A DNA stretch of 64,000 nt from Mycobacterium triplex (lineage in GTDB: Bacteria > Actinomycetota > Actinomycetes > Mycobacteriales > Mycobacteriaceae). The translations under genes and the position numbers were made by a program. Positions within the stretch are counted from its first letter, which is position 1. Each line of letters opens with the position of its first letter. Where the stretch lies: positions 5,195,739 to 5,259,738 of the forward strand of contig NZ_HG964446.1 of the NCBI RefSeq assembly GCF_000689255.1, written 5' to 3'. Below, piece by piece: positions 20,904 through 28,828 of the stretch. The notes under the pieces were generated by a model. The model did no database searches and was not told where the DNA came from. It saw only the letters and a list, made by a program, of their open reading frames with translations.

Positions 20904-20904
20904 G

Positions 20905-21795
20905 TCACAACTTCCGGGTGTTGGGCAGCGCGTGCTGCGCGTCTTCGACCGGCACGCTCAGATCCTCCCGGCGCAGCAGGTGCTTCGGCGGGTCGGGCAG
21001 GATCATCGTCCGGTGGATCTGCAGCGAGCCGTCGACGTGCACCAGCTCGCCGGGGTGCAATAGGCGCCAGCGCGGGTCGTCGTCCATCGGCTCGGTGGCC
21101 AGCACCACCGACGGCCGGGTGCACAGCAGGTCGGACTGCGCGTGAATCCGCTTGGTGCGCAAGTCGAATTCCGGGTCGGGTGTTGCCGCGGACTCGTCGC
21201 GGCGGTCCAGCAGGCAGAGCTGGTGAGTCGCCGGGTAGCGCAGCGCCCACATGTCGGTGGCCGTGCACAGCAACACGTTGACCGCGTAGATCGGCACGTT
21301 GTCCGCGAGCCAGGTCATCGCGGCGGTGATGCCGGCGGAGATGTCGCCGCCGGCGGCGCGGATCGAGGCGGTCATCAGCGCGAACACCCGCTCCGAATCG
21401 GTCTGCCCCAACACCAGGTCGTCGGCGCCGACCTCGCGCAGCCGCTCGTCGAGAACCGGAAGTCCCTCGAGCACACCGTTGTGCGCGAAGATCCGGCCGT
21501 CCTGCAAAAACGGGTGGGTGTTGCGGATGTCGAGCGATCCGGTCGTCGCATAGCGCACATGGGCGATGAACGTCGTACCGGTCTTGCGGTGTGCTTCGGT
21601 GGCGAACTCGGCGTCCTGCCACGCCGCTATCGGCTCCTTGTACAGCCGCGGTTCGCCGTTCGCCTCGAAGACACCCAGGCCGGTGCCGTCCGGATTGCGC
21701 CGGCTCTGCTCGGCCAGACTGTCCGGTGCGTCCAGCAGCCAGAAGGTCGCGGTGCAAGCGTGCGTCCCGGCGTGCAGGCCGAAGAGTCGACACAT
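20905..21795 (-). CDS. class II glutamine amidotransferase (Gn-AT II family)
   Basis: 296 residues. The N-terminal nucleophile is C2 (M-C-R-L-F-G), with the glutamine-binding N-P-D-G-T-G-L-G near 35-42 and the oxyanion H-N-G near 120. There is no synthase domain, so it is a YafJ-type stand-alone amidotransferase; the ammonia acceptor is unknown. AGGAGA at 21801-21806 is a good ribosome site. The IS110 transposase ends only 14 bases upstream, so the native promoter may be displaced. Matches Rv1061. Confidence 0.88.
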   Translation of the reverse strand: MCRLFGLHAGTHACTATFWLLDAPDSLAEQSRRNPDGTGLGVFEANGEPRLYKEPIAAWQDAEFATEAHRKTGTTFIAHVRYATTGSLDIRNTHPFLQDGRIFAHNGVLEGLPVLDERLREVGADDLVLGQTDSERVFALMTASIRAAGGDISAGITAAMTWLADNVPIYAVNVLLCTATDMWALRYPATHQLCLLDRRDESAATPDPEFDLRTKRIHAQSDLLCTRPSVVLATEPMDDDPRWRLLHPGELVHVDGSLQIHRTMILPDPPKHLLRREDLSVPVEDAQHALPNTRKL

Positions 21796-21809
21796 GGGTT
21801 TCTCCTATG

Positions 21810-22862
21810 TCAAGCCGCTGCCGGTTGGCAAGGCTGGATTCGGTTGTGGTGGTCGGTGTGGAGGTGGTGGAACACGACACGGGCCAGGCGGCGTTTGAGG
21901 CAGCGCAGGGCCTCGGGCCTGGAGTCACCAGCGGCGAGCCGGCCTCGGTAGTAGGCCCGACCAAGGCCGTCGAGGCGGATTTGAGTGACCGCGATACGGT
22001 GCAGAGCGGCGTTGAGTTGACGGTTGCCCGAGCGAGTCATGCGCACGCGGCCGGCGGTATTTCCCGACCAGACCGGGATCGGGGCTACCCCGGTGTGGCG
22101 GGCGAAGGCGGCCTCGCTTTTGAAGCGGGTGACCCCGGCGGTTTCACCGATGATCTTGGCCGCGGTCAGCTCGCCACAGCCGGGCATCGCCAAAAGCGCC
22201 GGAGCGATCGCACGGACGCGCTCGCCGATACGTTTGGTCAAGGCATTGATGGCTTCGGTGAGTCGGGTGATGTCGGCCAACTCCTCGCGGGCCAGCTCGG
22301 CGACCAGACCACGCTGGGTAGCCAACCAGTCACCGAGCAACCTGCGGTGCTTGCTCAGATCCAGCGACGCCGGTTTCGGTGCTCGGCCCGGATCAAGTTC
22401 GTGCACGCGCCACAACAACCGGTTGATCGTCGAAGTACGTTGCCCCACAAGGTCTTCACGGCGGTCCACCAGCAGCTTCAGCTCCCGCGACACCTCGTCG
22501 TGGGAGGCCACCGGAAGATCGGGCTCACGCAGGTAAGCTCGCGCGACGGCCAACGCATCGATCGGATCAGACTTGCCTCGGGTACGCGCCGAGGCCCGGC
22601 TCTGAGCCATCAACTTCGATGGAACTCGCACCACCTTCTGATCGGCGGATAACAGGTCGCGCTCGAGGCGGGCTGACAAGTGTCGGCAATCCTCGATCGC
22701 CCACACCAGCTCGACCCCGAACTGACTGCGAGCCCATCGCACCACCTGGCGATGACCTGAAGTCGTGGCTGCAACGACCTTCTCGCCGACTTTGCGGCCC
22801 ACCTCGTCCACGGCGACGAACGTATGCGTGCGCTTGTGTACATCGGCTCCAACAACAACCAT
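21810..22862 (-). CDS. IS110-family DEDD transposase
   Basis: About 350 residues from the ATG at 22862 (M-V-V-V-G-A-D-V-H-K), which has GGAGG upstream. The RuvC-like DEDD domain shows D7, the W-A-I-E-D acidic pair and the K-S-D-P-I-D-A acid pair; the C-terminal Tnp20 domain carries P-I-P-V-W-S-G-N with the conserved serine. No frameshift or truncation is seen, so the enzyme looks functional. In-frame codons upstream to 22913 probably belong to the non-coding end. Confidence 0.92.
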   Translation of the reverse strand: MVVVGADVHKRTHTFVAVDEVGRKVGEKVVAATTSGHRQVVRWARSQFGVELVWAIEDCRHLSARLERDLLSADQKVVRVPSKLMAQSRASARTRGKSDPIDALAVARAYLREPDLPVASHDEVSRELKLLVDRREDLVGQRTSTINRLLWRVHELDPGRAPKPASLDLSKHRRLLGDWLATQRGLVAELAREELADITRLTEAINALTKRIGERVRAIAPALLAMPGCGELTAAKIIGETAGVTRFKSEAAFARHTGVAPIPVWSGNTAGRVRMTRSGNRQLNAALHRIAVTQIRLDGLGRAYYRGRLAAGDSRPEALRCLKRRLARVVFHHLHTDHHNRIQPCQPAAA

Positions 22863-23090
22863 GGAGGTTGCCTCCTTCACTGTGAGGTGACGGTTGGGCC
22901 GGTCGGCGGACACATCTCAGTGGGGGCGACGCCACGCTCCTATCAAGTCACGCCGGCCGGTCCTTCACACCTGATGCCGACAAAACCCATGAACGCCAAC
23001 CCGAGGGCGGCAGCGACGCTACGAGCCAGACACCAGGTGATCAGGATCCAACCACCGCAACAAGCGGCAACCTCACCCTGACACTGAGCT
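22863..23090 (-). ncRNA. candidate IS110 bridge RNA region
   Basis: A non-coding stretch of over 200 bases directly upstream of the transposase, where IS110-group elements encode the bridge (seek) RNA that guides donor and target pairing. A block CTCCTATCAAG at 22937-22947 closely resembles CTCCTATGTCAAG at the opposite end of the element (21802-21814), as a donor-guide segment might. The RNA ends and fold are inferred from the family, not shown. Confidence 0.4.
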
Positions 23091-23116
23091 CGACGGTACC
23101 GAATCCGGTTGCGGCC

Positions 23117-23590
23117 TCAGCGCGTCAGCATGCCCGACAGGTCGCGCAGCGCCTGGCGCGCGTAGCCCTTCCACATCCGGCCGAACACCGGAAGTGCCAG
23201 TGCGGTCAGCGCCGAGCGCGGGTGGATGTCCCAGCGCCAGGTGACCTCGGTACCTCCGGCGGCCGGGGCGAAGGTCCACTCCCCCAGCACATGGTCGACG
23301 AGCAAGGCCATCGGCCCGGTGACGTCGTCGAGCCGGTAACCGAACGAACGCGGCGGGTCGACGCTGGTGAGCTCCTCGCGGGTGCTGCCACCGCCGGCCA
23401 TCACCACGGTGCGGGTCTGGCCCGCGGCATCCCACGCGCCGGTCTGGTCGCGCACCTCCTCGATCGGAGGGAACACCCCGTGCCGGCGGCTGAAGATCTC
23501 CGTGAGCGGCGCCGGCAGAATGCGGTGAAAGGCCTGTTCGGCCGGAACCGATATGACCAGCGACTCTTCGAAGACGCGCGAATGTGCCAT
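23117..23590 (-). CDS. SRPBCC-family protein
   Basis: 157 residues matching the START/SRPBCC helix-grip fold: an N-terminal strand with V-P-A-E-Q-A-F, central strands with V-T-G-P-M and W-R-W-D-I, and a long C-terminal helix with A-R-Q-A-L-R-D-L. Such proteins bind lipids or other hydrophobic ligands; no ligand can be named. Its stop lies close to the presumed IS110 end, and it is upstream-linked to fadD14 on the same strand (24-base gap). Confidence 0.78.
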   Translation of the reverse strand: MAHSRVFEESLVISVPAEQAFHRILPAPLTEIFSRRHGVFPPIEEVRDQTGAWDAAGQTRTVVMAGGGSTREELTSVDPPRSFGYRLDDVTGPMALLVDHVLGEWTFAPAAGGTEVTWRWDIHPRSALTALALPVFGRMWKGYARQALRDLSGMLTR

Positions 23591-23614
23591 GGAATCAATC
23601 CCTTTCAGCGAGCC

Positions 23615-25246
23615 TCAGTCGCGCACCTCGGTGACGTCGTATCCGTGGTCCGCGTGCCGGGCCCGGATGGCCTTCTTGTCGTACTTGCCGACGCTGGTGC
23701 GCGGGATCTCGTCGGCGAAGGCCCACCGCTCGGGTAGCCACCAACGAACGACCTTGTCCGACAAGAACGTTCGCAACTCGCCGGCGCTGACCGACGCGCC
23801 TTCGTTGAGGACGACGACGGCCAGCGGGCGTTCCTGCCACCGTTCGTCGGGAACCCCGACGACGGCGGCCTCGAGCACGTCCGGATGGCCGATCAGGCAG
23901 TTCTCCAACTCGACCGAGGAGATCCACTCCCCGCCCGACTTGATCACGTCCTTGGCGCGGTCGGTGAGGGTGACGAAGCCGTCGGCGTCGATGCGGCCGA
24001 CATCGCCGGTACGCAGCCAGCCGGAATCGAATTTGGAGTCGTCCCGCCCGAGGTAATAGGAGCCGGTGATCCACGGGCCACGAACTTCGACCTCGCCCAC
24101 GGCCTTGCCGTCGTTGGGCAGCACGGTGCCGTCGTCGGCGACGATGCGCATCTGGACGCCGCAGATCGGCTGGCCCTGGGTCCCGCGGATGGCCCAGTGC
24201 CGTTCCTCCGGGGTTCCGACCGGCGGCCAGGCCAGCGTGGCCAGCGGCGACGTTTCGGTCATGCCCCACAACTGCCGGATCTGGACGTTGTACTTGTCTT
24301 CGAAGGTGCGCATCATCGACACCGGGACGGCCGAGCCGCCGCAGGCCACCAGCCGCAGCGACGAGATGTCGTGGTCGGGCTCTTTTTCCAGGTGATGCAT
24401 CACGTCGTTCCAGATGGTCGGCACCGCGCCGGCCAGGGTGGGTCGCAGCTTCTCGATCATGTCGATCACCGATCGCGCGTCCAGGTGGCAATCGGGCAGC
24501 ACCAGGTCGGCGCCCGCCATCAGGGCCGCGTACGGCAGCCCCCACGCGTTGGCGTGGAACATCGGCACAATGGGCAGCACCCGGTCGCAGGCCCCCACCC
24601 CGATCCCGTTGGTGCTGCACGCGGCCATGGTGTGCAAAAAGCTCGAACGATGGCTGTAGACAACACCTTTGGGGTTGCCGGTGGTGCCACTCGTGTAGCA
24701 CATCGCAGCGGCCGATCTCTCGTCGAGGTCCGGCCAGTCGAATTCGGTCGACTCGCCCTCGATCAACTCCGCGTAGCGCAGCACCGTCTTGCCCGACTCC
24801 TGCAGCGCCGCCGTGTCACCGTCGCCGACCGCGATCACGGTGTGCACGGTTTCGAGCTCGGGCAGTATCGGGGCGACCAGCTTGGCCAGTGACATGTCCA
24901 CCAGCACGACCCGGTCTTCGGCTTCGTTGGCGATGTAGGAGATCTGCTCGGGAAAGAGCCGGATGTTGAGGGTGTGCAGCACCGCACCCATCGACGGGGC
25001 GGCGAGGTACGCCGTGAGGTGCTCGGCGTTGTTCCACATGAACGTCGCGACGCGCTGGTCGCCGGTCACGCCCAGGCCGCGCAACGCGTGTGCCAGTTGG
25101 GCGGCCTGCCGGCCCAATTCGCGGTAGGTGGTGTGCCGGTAGCCGTCACCCGTGGCGGTCGCGACCGTTCGGGCCCCATGAACGCCGCAGCCGTGCCGCA
25201 TGATCGCGGTGATGGTCAGCGGAAAGTCCTGCATCGTGCTTTGCAT
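23615..25246 (-). CDS. fadD14: fatty-acid-CoA ligase
   Basis: 543 residues, the length I recall for Rv1058. The ANL signature Y-T-S-G-T-T-G-N-P-K-G lies near 188-198, the A5 region W-G-M-T-E-T-S-P near 341-348, the hinge T-G-D-V-G-R near 422-427, and the catalytic C-terminal lysine in G-K-Y-D-K-K. It activates a fatty acid as acyl-AMP and then acyl-CoA. The start could also be the ATG four codons in. A palindrome at 25324-25338 upstream may be an operator. Confidence 0.92.
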   Translation of the reverse strand: MQSTMQDFPLTITAIMRHGCGVHGARTVATATGDGYRHTTYRELGRQAAQLAHALRGLGVTGDQRVATFMWNNAEHLTAYLAAPSMGAVLHTLNIRLFPEQISYIANEAEDRVVLVDMSLAKLVAPILPELETVHTVIAVGDGDTAALQESGKTVLRYAELIEGESTEFDWPDLDERSAAAMCYTSGTTGNPKGVVYSHRSSFLHTMAACSTNGIGVGACDRVLPIVPMFHANAWGLPYAALMAGADLVLPDCHLDARSVIDMIEKLRPTLAGAVPTIWNDVMHHLEKEPDHDISSLRLVACGGSAVPVSMMRTFEDKYNVQIRQLWGMTETSPLATLAWPPVGTPEERHWAIRGTQGQPICGVQMRIVADDGTVLPNDGKAVGEVEVRGPWITGSYYLGRDDSKFDSGWLRTGDVGRIDADGFVTLTDRAKDVIKSGGEWISSVELENCLIGHPDVLEAAVVGVPDERWQERPLAVVVLNEGASVSAGELRTFLSDKVVRWWLPERWAFADEIPRTSVGKYDKKAIRARHADHGYDVTEVRD

Positions 25247-25323
25247 CGATCTACCGCCTTACCGTCTCGGCGCAGCGCCGCCTCATGGTCGGTCGGGCGA
25301 ATGGTATCGCCACGCCATCGCAC

Positions 25324-25338
25324 GGGAACCGGGTTCCC
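25324..25338. promoter_or_regulatory. palindrome upstream of fadD14
   Basis: GGGAACC-G-GGTTCCC: perfect 7-bp arms around one base, about 80 bases before the fadD14 start in the 134-base gap after the beta-propeller gene. Its size and symmetry suit a dimeric repressor; no regulator can be assigned. Confidence 0.4.
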
Positions 25339-25380
25339 CTGACAAAGCGTGTTGTACCGCGGCCGAACCGGGGCAGAACG

Positions 25381-26526
25381 TCAGGCGAGCACGGGTTCGT
25401 GCGCCACCAGGTCGGGCACCAGCCAGCCGGCGCTCAACAGTTCCCGGTCGGCGGCGCTTTCGATGGCCGGCGGGGCGGCCGGCGCGATCGGCGTGACGCT
25501 CACCGCGCCGCAGTAGCCGGCAATGTAGAGGCGCTTGCCATCCGGGCTTTCCACCGCGCACGACGGCTGCATACCCGCCCCGAGGGTGGCGATGACGTCG
25601 TGGGTCAGCGTGCACAGCACGGTGACGTTGTCGTCGCTGACCAGGTAGGCGCGATCGCCGTCGGCGGACAGCGTCATCCCGGTGAGAAAGCCGCCGATCT
25701 CCCCGACCTTGCGCGTGTTGATGATCTTGTTGGTCCGGGTGTCGATCACGTCGACCACGACGCCCACCTCGGGGGCCCAACTCGCCACGTAGGCGATCGC
25801 ACCGTTTCGGCTCAGCGCGACGTCACGCACGGGCAAGCCGATCTCCACGGTGTCGATCACCCGCAGCGCGGTCCGTTCGCCGGCGCCGCGCTTCTTGCGC
25901 CAGCTCGCCCGGCCCGCGGCCTCCTCGGATTGCGCTTTGGTGCCGATCACGACGAGCCGGCCGCCGGTGGGCCCGTTGACACCCACGTACGCCCGGGAGC
26001 CGTCGGGGCTGACGCGCACGCATTCGGTGGCGGCGGCCTCGGCGACGGTGATCGCGTGGATCTTTCCGGTCGTGGTGTCCAGCGCGGCGAGGTCGGCCAC
26101 CCCGGTGCCGTTACGGCCGGCGTACACCTGCCGCCCGGCCGCATCCACCGCCAGATCACTGACGGACAGCGCCAGCGGATGCGTCGCGACCACCACATTC
26201 GTGGACACGTCGATGACCCGGATCGAGTCATAGGCCGTCGACACCGTGCTCACGTACGCCCGGCCCGTTCCCGAGCCGCCGGTCGCGATGGCGAACGGCT
26301 CGTCGACGCCGTCGATCGTGTCGACGACGCGAAAGGTGTCGGTGTCGATGATCGAGACGCTGTCGGTTCCGTAGTGGGTCGCCACCAGTCGGCGCCCGTC
26401 CGGACTGGTCGCAATGCCGCTGATCGGGCCGTTGTCGACGGCGATCTCGACTGCCGTCGCGGCCATCGGTGTCGCGTCGATCTCGACGCTCTCGCCGGCG
26501 GCCTCCCGGCCGTTGGTTTCGCTCAC
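25381..26526 (-). CDS. YVTN-type seven-bladed beta-propeller protein (Rv1057 type)
   Basis: 381 residues made of repeated blades, each with a pattern like V-x-V-I-D-T-x-T and S-P-D-G-x-R-x-Y-V. No signal peptide or lipobox is evident. Rv1057, its positional counterpart, is reported to be repressed by the TrcR response regulator, whose homologue is at 38406 in this window. The start at 26526 is preceded by an AT-richer region likely to hold its promoter. Biochemical role unknown. Confidence 0.85.
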   Translation of the reverse strand: MSETNGREAAGESVEIDATPMAATAVEIAVDNGPISGIATSPDGRRLVATHYGTDSVSIIDTDTFRVVDTIDGVDEPFAIATGGSGTGRAYVSTVSTAYDSIRVIDVSTNVVVATHPLALSVSDLAVDAAGRQVYAGRNGTGVADLAALDTTTGKIHAITVAEAAATECVRVSPDGSRAYVGVNGPTGGRLVVIGTKAQSEEAAGRASWRKKRGAGERTALRVIDTVEIGLPVRDVALSRNGAIAYVASWAPEVGVVVDVIDTRTNKIINTRKVGEIGGFLTGMTLSADGDRAYLVSDDNVTVLCTLTHDVIATLGAGMQPSCAVESPDGKRLYIAGYCGAVSVTPIAPAAPPAIESAADRELLSAGWLVPDLVAHEPVLA

Positions 26527-26913
26527 GTTCGCACCGCCTTCGTTCGTTGATGTCGGCCATCCGCATGCGCCAGTGGTGAAGCGACACCGACGGCGGATAA
26601 CCGCATTTCAGCGCCAAAAAAATGCGCTGGTCTGCACAAATGCTACTGGCCGAATTTCGGCCGAAAATCCGTGAAATGGGCGCTGTCGGCTAAATCACTG
26701 CGCGGCCTCAGGATCCGCTCAGATGATAGTCGCCAAGTATATACACGGTCACCAAATGGCTAACGATCCAGCGCATCGCTAAATGCGGATATGTACTTGA
26801 CAGCTAACACGACAGCGGGCAGTTGGTCCATAACGGGGTAAGAATTTATTAGCTTCAGCGGCCAAAAGAGGGAAATGTCACATTTGCCGGCCCTCGGTAT
26901 GTCGCGGGTTGAA
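26527..26913. promoter_or_regulatory. 387-base intergenic region, AT-richer, with repeated motifs
   Basis: No gene is seen. It contains the palindrome TTTCGGCCGAAA at 26655-26666, four GCTAA pentamers (26689, 26759, 26778, 26803) and a TTGACA at about 26797. It lies upstream of the beta-propeller gene (minus strand) and downstream of the DUF427 gene (minus strand), so it probably holds the promoter of the former. In H37Rv the equivalent promoter is bound by TrcR at AT-rich DNA. Confidence 0.45.
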
Positions 26914-27678
26914 TTAGCTGAACTGGGTCGTCGGCCGGGCCAGACCGACACCGTCGACGGCGAGGTCGAGCTTCTCGTTGTAGAACGCCACCAGCCCCGC
27001 GATCTGGCTGACCGCCGGCAGCGGGAAGTGATAGGTCCAGGCGAGGTCGGCGTGCACGGTGTCGCCGACGCGCACCGACCAGTAGCCGGAGGTTACTCCC
27101 TTGTACGGGCATTGCGTCTGCGTCGGGCTGGGCTCCAGATGCGCGAACGAAACGTCGGTGGGGTCGATGTAATACCTTGTCGGCAAACCGGTTTCGAACA
27201 GCAGTACCGGGGATCGGGTGTCGGCCAACACAATACCGTCCAACTCGACCCGGACGTGCCGGTGCGAGCGAAGCGCGTCGACCCGCGAGTACGGATTGCG
27301 CGGGTGGACGTAGATCGGCTCGTCTTCTTCGAACCAGCGCAACGCATCCCATTCGAAACGCACCATGCCCGCGACGGGGCTGTCGGCGTCGAAAACCCGG
27401 GCAGCCGACGGGTGCGTCTGGCCGGCCCCCTCCACCGAATGCAGCCGCGACGGCCCGAACTGCACCTTTTGCGCATGGTTCTCGTCGCGCAGGAACCCTG
27501 CGCGCACATCAACCAGCGGCACGTAATACGCCGGGTAGTAAGGGATTTCCCACACATAGCGCGCCGCGGTCGTATCGAAGACCAGCTCGTCGCCCAAAAA
27601 GCCCCGGACCCGCCGCGGTACCGGTTCGATGCGGCCCCGCGCGGCGGCCATCTGCGGGTAGTCAGGCTCGATCGTCAT
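26914..27678 (-). CDS. DUF427-domain protein, two repeats
   Basis: 254 residues, the length I recall for Rv1056. Two DUF427 repeats are seen: the first around 25-115 (R-V-R-G-F-L-G-D-E-L-V-F-D-T-T and Y-Y-P-A-Y-Y-V-P) and the second around 140-240 (V-R-V-E-L-D-G-I-V-L-A-D-T, Y-Y-I-D-P-T-D-V, T-Q-C-P-Y-K-G and the terminal W-T-Y-H-F-P-L-P). Function unknown. It is the last gene of a minus-strand run. Confidence 0.83.
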   Translation of the reverse strand: MTIEPDYPQMAAARGRIEPVPRRVRGFLGDELVFDTTAARYVWEIPYYPAYYVPLVDVRAGFLRDENHAQKVQFGPSRLHSVEGAGQTHPSAARVFDADSPVAGMVRFEWDALRWFEEDEPIYVHPRNPYSRVDALRSHRHVRVELDGIVLADTRSPVLLFETGLPTRYYIDPTDVSFAHLEPSPTQTQCPYKGVTSGYWSVRVGDTVHADLAWTYHFPLPAVSQIAGLVAFYNEKLDLAVDGVGLARPTTQFS

Positions 27679-27685
27679 GGGTCAC

Positions 27686-27958
27686 CTACTGGTCCTTGGA
27701 CGCCAGACCGGCCGGCGCATTCGAAATCGCTGTGCGGATGGCGTCGGCCAGCGCCAGCGCACTTTCCTCGGTGAGCTCCAGCGCGACCCGCGCCGACGGT
27801 CCGAGCCCCGGATTGAGGACGTCGATGTTGACGGTGTGGCCGTAGGGCGCGTGGACGGGATGGTCGACATAGACCGTGGCGCGGTCGGCGCCGAACCACC
27901 CCTGGGCGCCCTTGCCGCTGCCGTCGATCCGCACGTGTTCGGTCAGATAGGTGCACAT
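27686..27958 (-). CDS. small conserved protein (DUF6295-like)
   Basis: 90 residues beginning M-C-T-Y-L-T-E. No signal peptide or membrane segment. A central strand-rich part (A-T-V-Y-V-D-H-P-V-H-A-P-Y) is followed by a helix (E-S-A-L-A-L-A-D-A-I). I place it tentatively in the DUF6295 family; function unknown. It lies 7 bases upstream of the DUF427 gene and 12 bases after the dienelactone hydrolase gene, so all three look co-transcribed. Confidence 0.7.
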   Translation of the reverse strand: MCTYLTEHVRIDGSGKGAQGWFGADRATVYVDHPVHAPYGHTVNIDVLNPGLGPSARVALELTEESALALADAIRTAISNAPAGLASKDQ

Positions 27959-27970
27959 GGCTTGGTAGAC

Positions 27971-28726
27971 CTAGCCTTTCAGGTAGGTGGCGAAGAATTC
28001 GTCGATGCGGCGCCAGCCGTCGACGGCGGCCTCCGCCCGGTACGCCGGCCGGTCGACGGAGAAGAAGGAGTGGCCCGCGCCCTGGTAGGAGTGGAACTCG
28101 TGCGGTTTGTCCAGCTTGGTCAGCTCGGCGTCCAGCGTGGCCACCGCGGGTGGGGCCGGAAACTTGTCGTCGATCCCGAACAACCCGAGCAGTGGGCAGC
28201 TGAGCCGCGGCGCCAGGTGCAGGATCGGTTGCATCGCCTTGGGCATGCCGTCGGGCCGATCCTCCACGACGAATGCGCCGTAGCAGTCCACCGCGGCGTC
28301 CAACTGCAGCGAGCACGCCGCCAGGAAAGCGTGCCGCCCGCCCGAGCAGTGTCCGATCACGCCGAACTTGCCGTTCGCGCCGGGCAGCGAGCGCAGGTGC
28401 TCGATCGCGCCCGCGACATCGCCGACCAGCCGCTCGTCGGGCACTCCGCCGGCCGCCCGTACCGTCGCCGCCGCGTCGTCGGGGGCCGCGCCGGGCGCCT
28501 CGCGGGAGTACAGATTCGGCGCCACGGTGTGGTAGCCGCTGACGGCAAGCCGGCGAACGAACTCCTTGGTCTCCCGGTCGTAGCCGGGCATGTGATGGAT
28601 CCAGACGATTCCGCCGCGCGATCCTTCGGCGAGCGGACTGGCGCGATAGGCCTCGATCTCGTCGCCGCCGTGGCCGGTGATGGTGACGGTCTCCGCGCGA
28701 ATGGCATCTGGGCTGACCGCATTCAT
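27971..28726 (-). CDS. dienelactone hydrolase family protein
   Basis: About 251 residues. The nucleophile elbow G-H-C-S-G-G carries cysteine, as in true dienelactone hydrolases rather than serine esterases; the acid is in F-G-I-D-D and the histidine in G-A-G-H-S-F-F. The ATG at 28726 has AAGGAG 8 bases upstream; an in-frame codon at 28804 would add 26 Arg/Ala-rich residues and is unlikely. Substrate unknown. Confidence 0.87.
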   Translation of the reverse strand: MNAVSPDAIRAETVTITGHGGDEIEAYRASPLAEGSRGGIVWIHHMPGYDRETKEFVRRLAVSGYHTVAPNLYSREAPGAAPDDAAATVRAAGGVPDERLVGDVAGAIEHLRSLPGANGKFGVIGHCSGGRHAFLAACSLQLDAAVDCYGAFVVEDRPDGMPKAMQPILHLAPRLSCPLLGLFGIDDKFPAPPAVATLDAELTKLDKPHEFHSYQGAGHSFFSVDRPAYRAEAAVDGWRRIDEFFATYLKG

Positions 28727-28828
28727 ACGGGATGCTCCTTGCTGGGCCGCAATTGGCTGCGGTGCGCGTGCGGCTCGTCCGGTGGTGCGCCCGCCGGAAA
28801 CCAACGTATCCGAACTTGCGCGGGTGGC

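Larger units (their letters stand above)
21800..23100 (-). mobile_element. IS110-family insertion sequence (ends approximate)
   Basis: One DEDD transposase gene with a non-coding stretch of about 250 bases upstream of it, and no obvious terminal inverted repeats, as usual for IS110. The element must end between the transposase stop (21810) and the AGGAGA of the neighbouring gene on one side, and before the SRPBCC stop (23117) on the other. The exact ends cannot be fixed from one copy. Confidence 0.75.
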
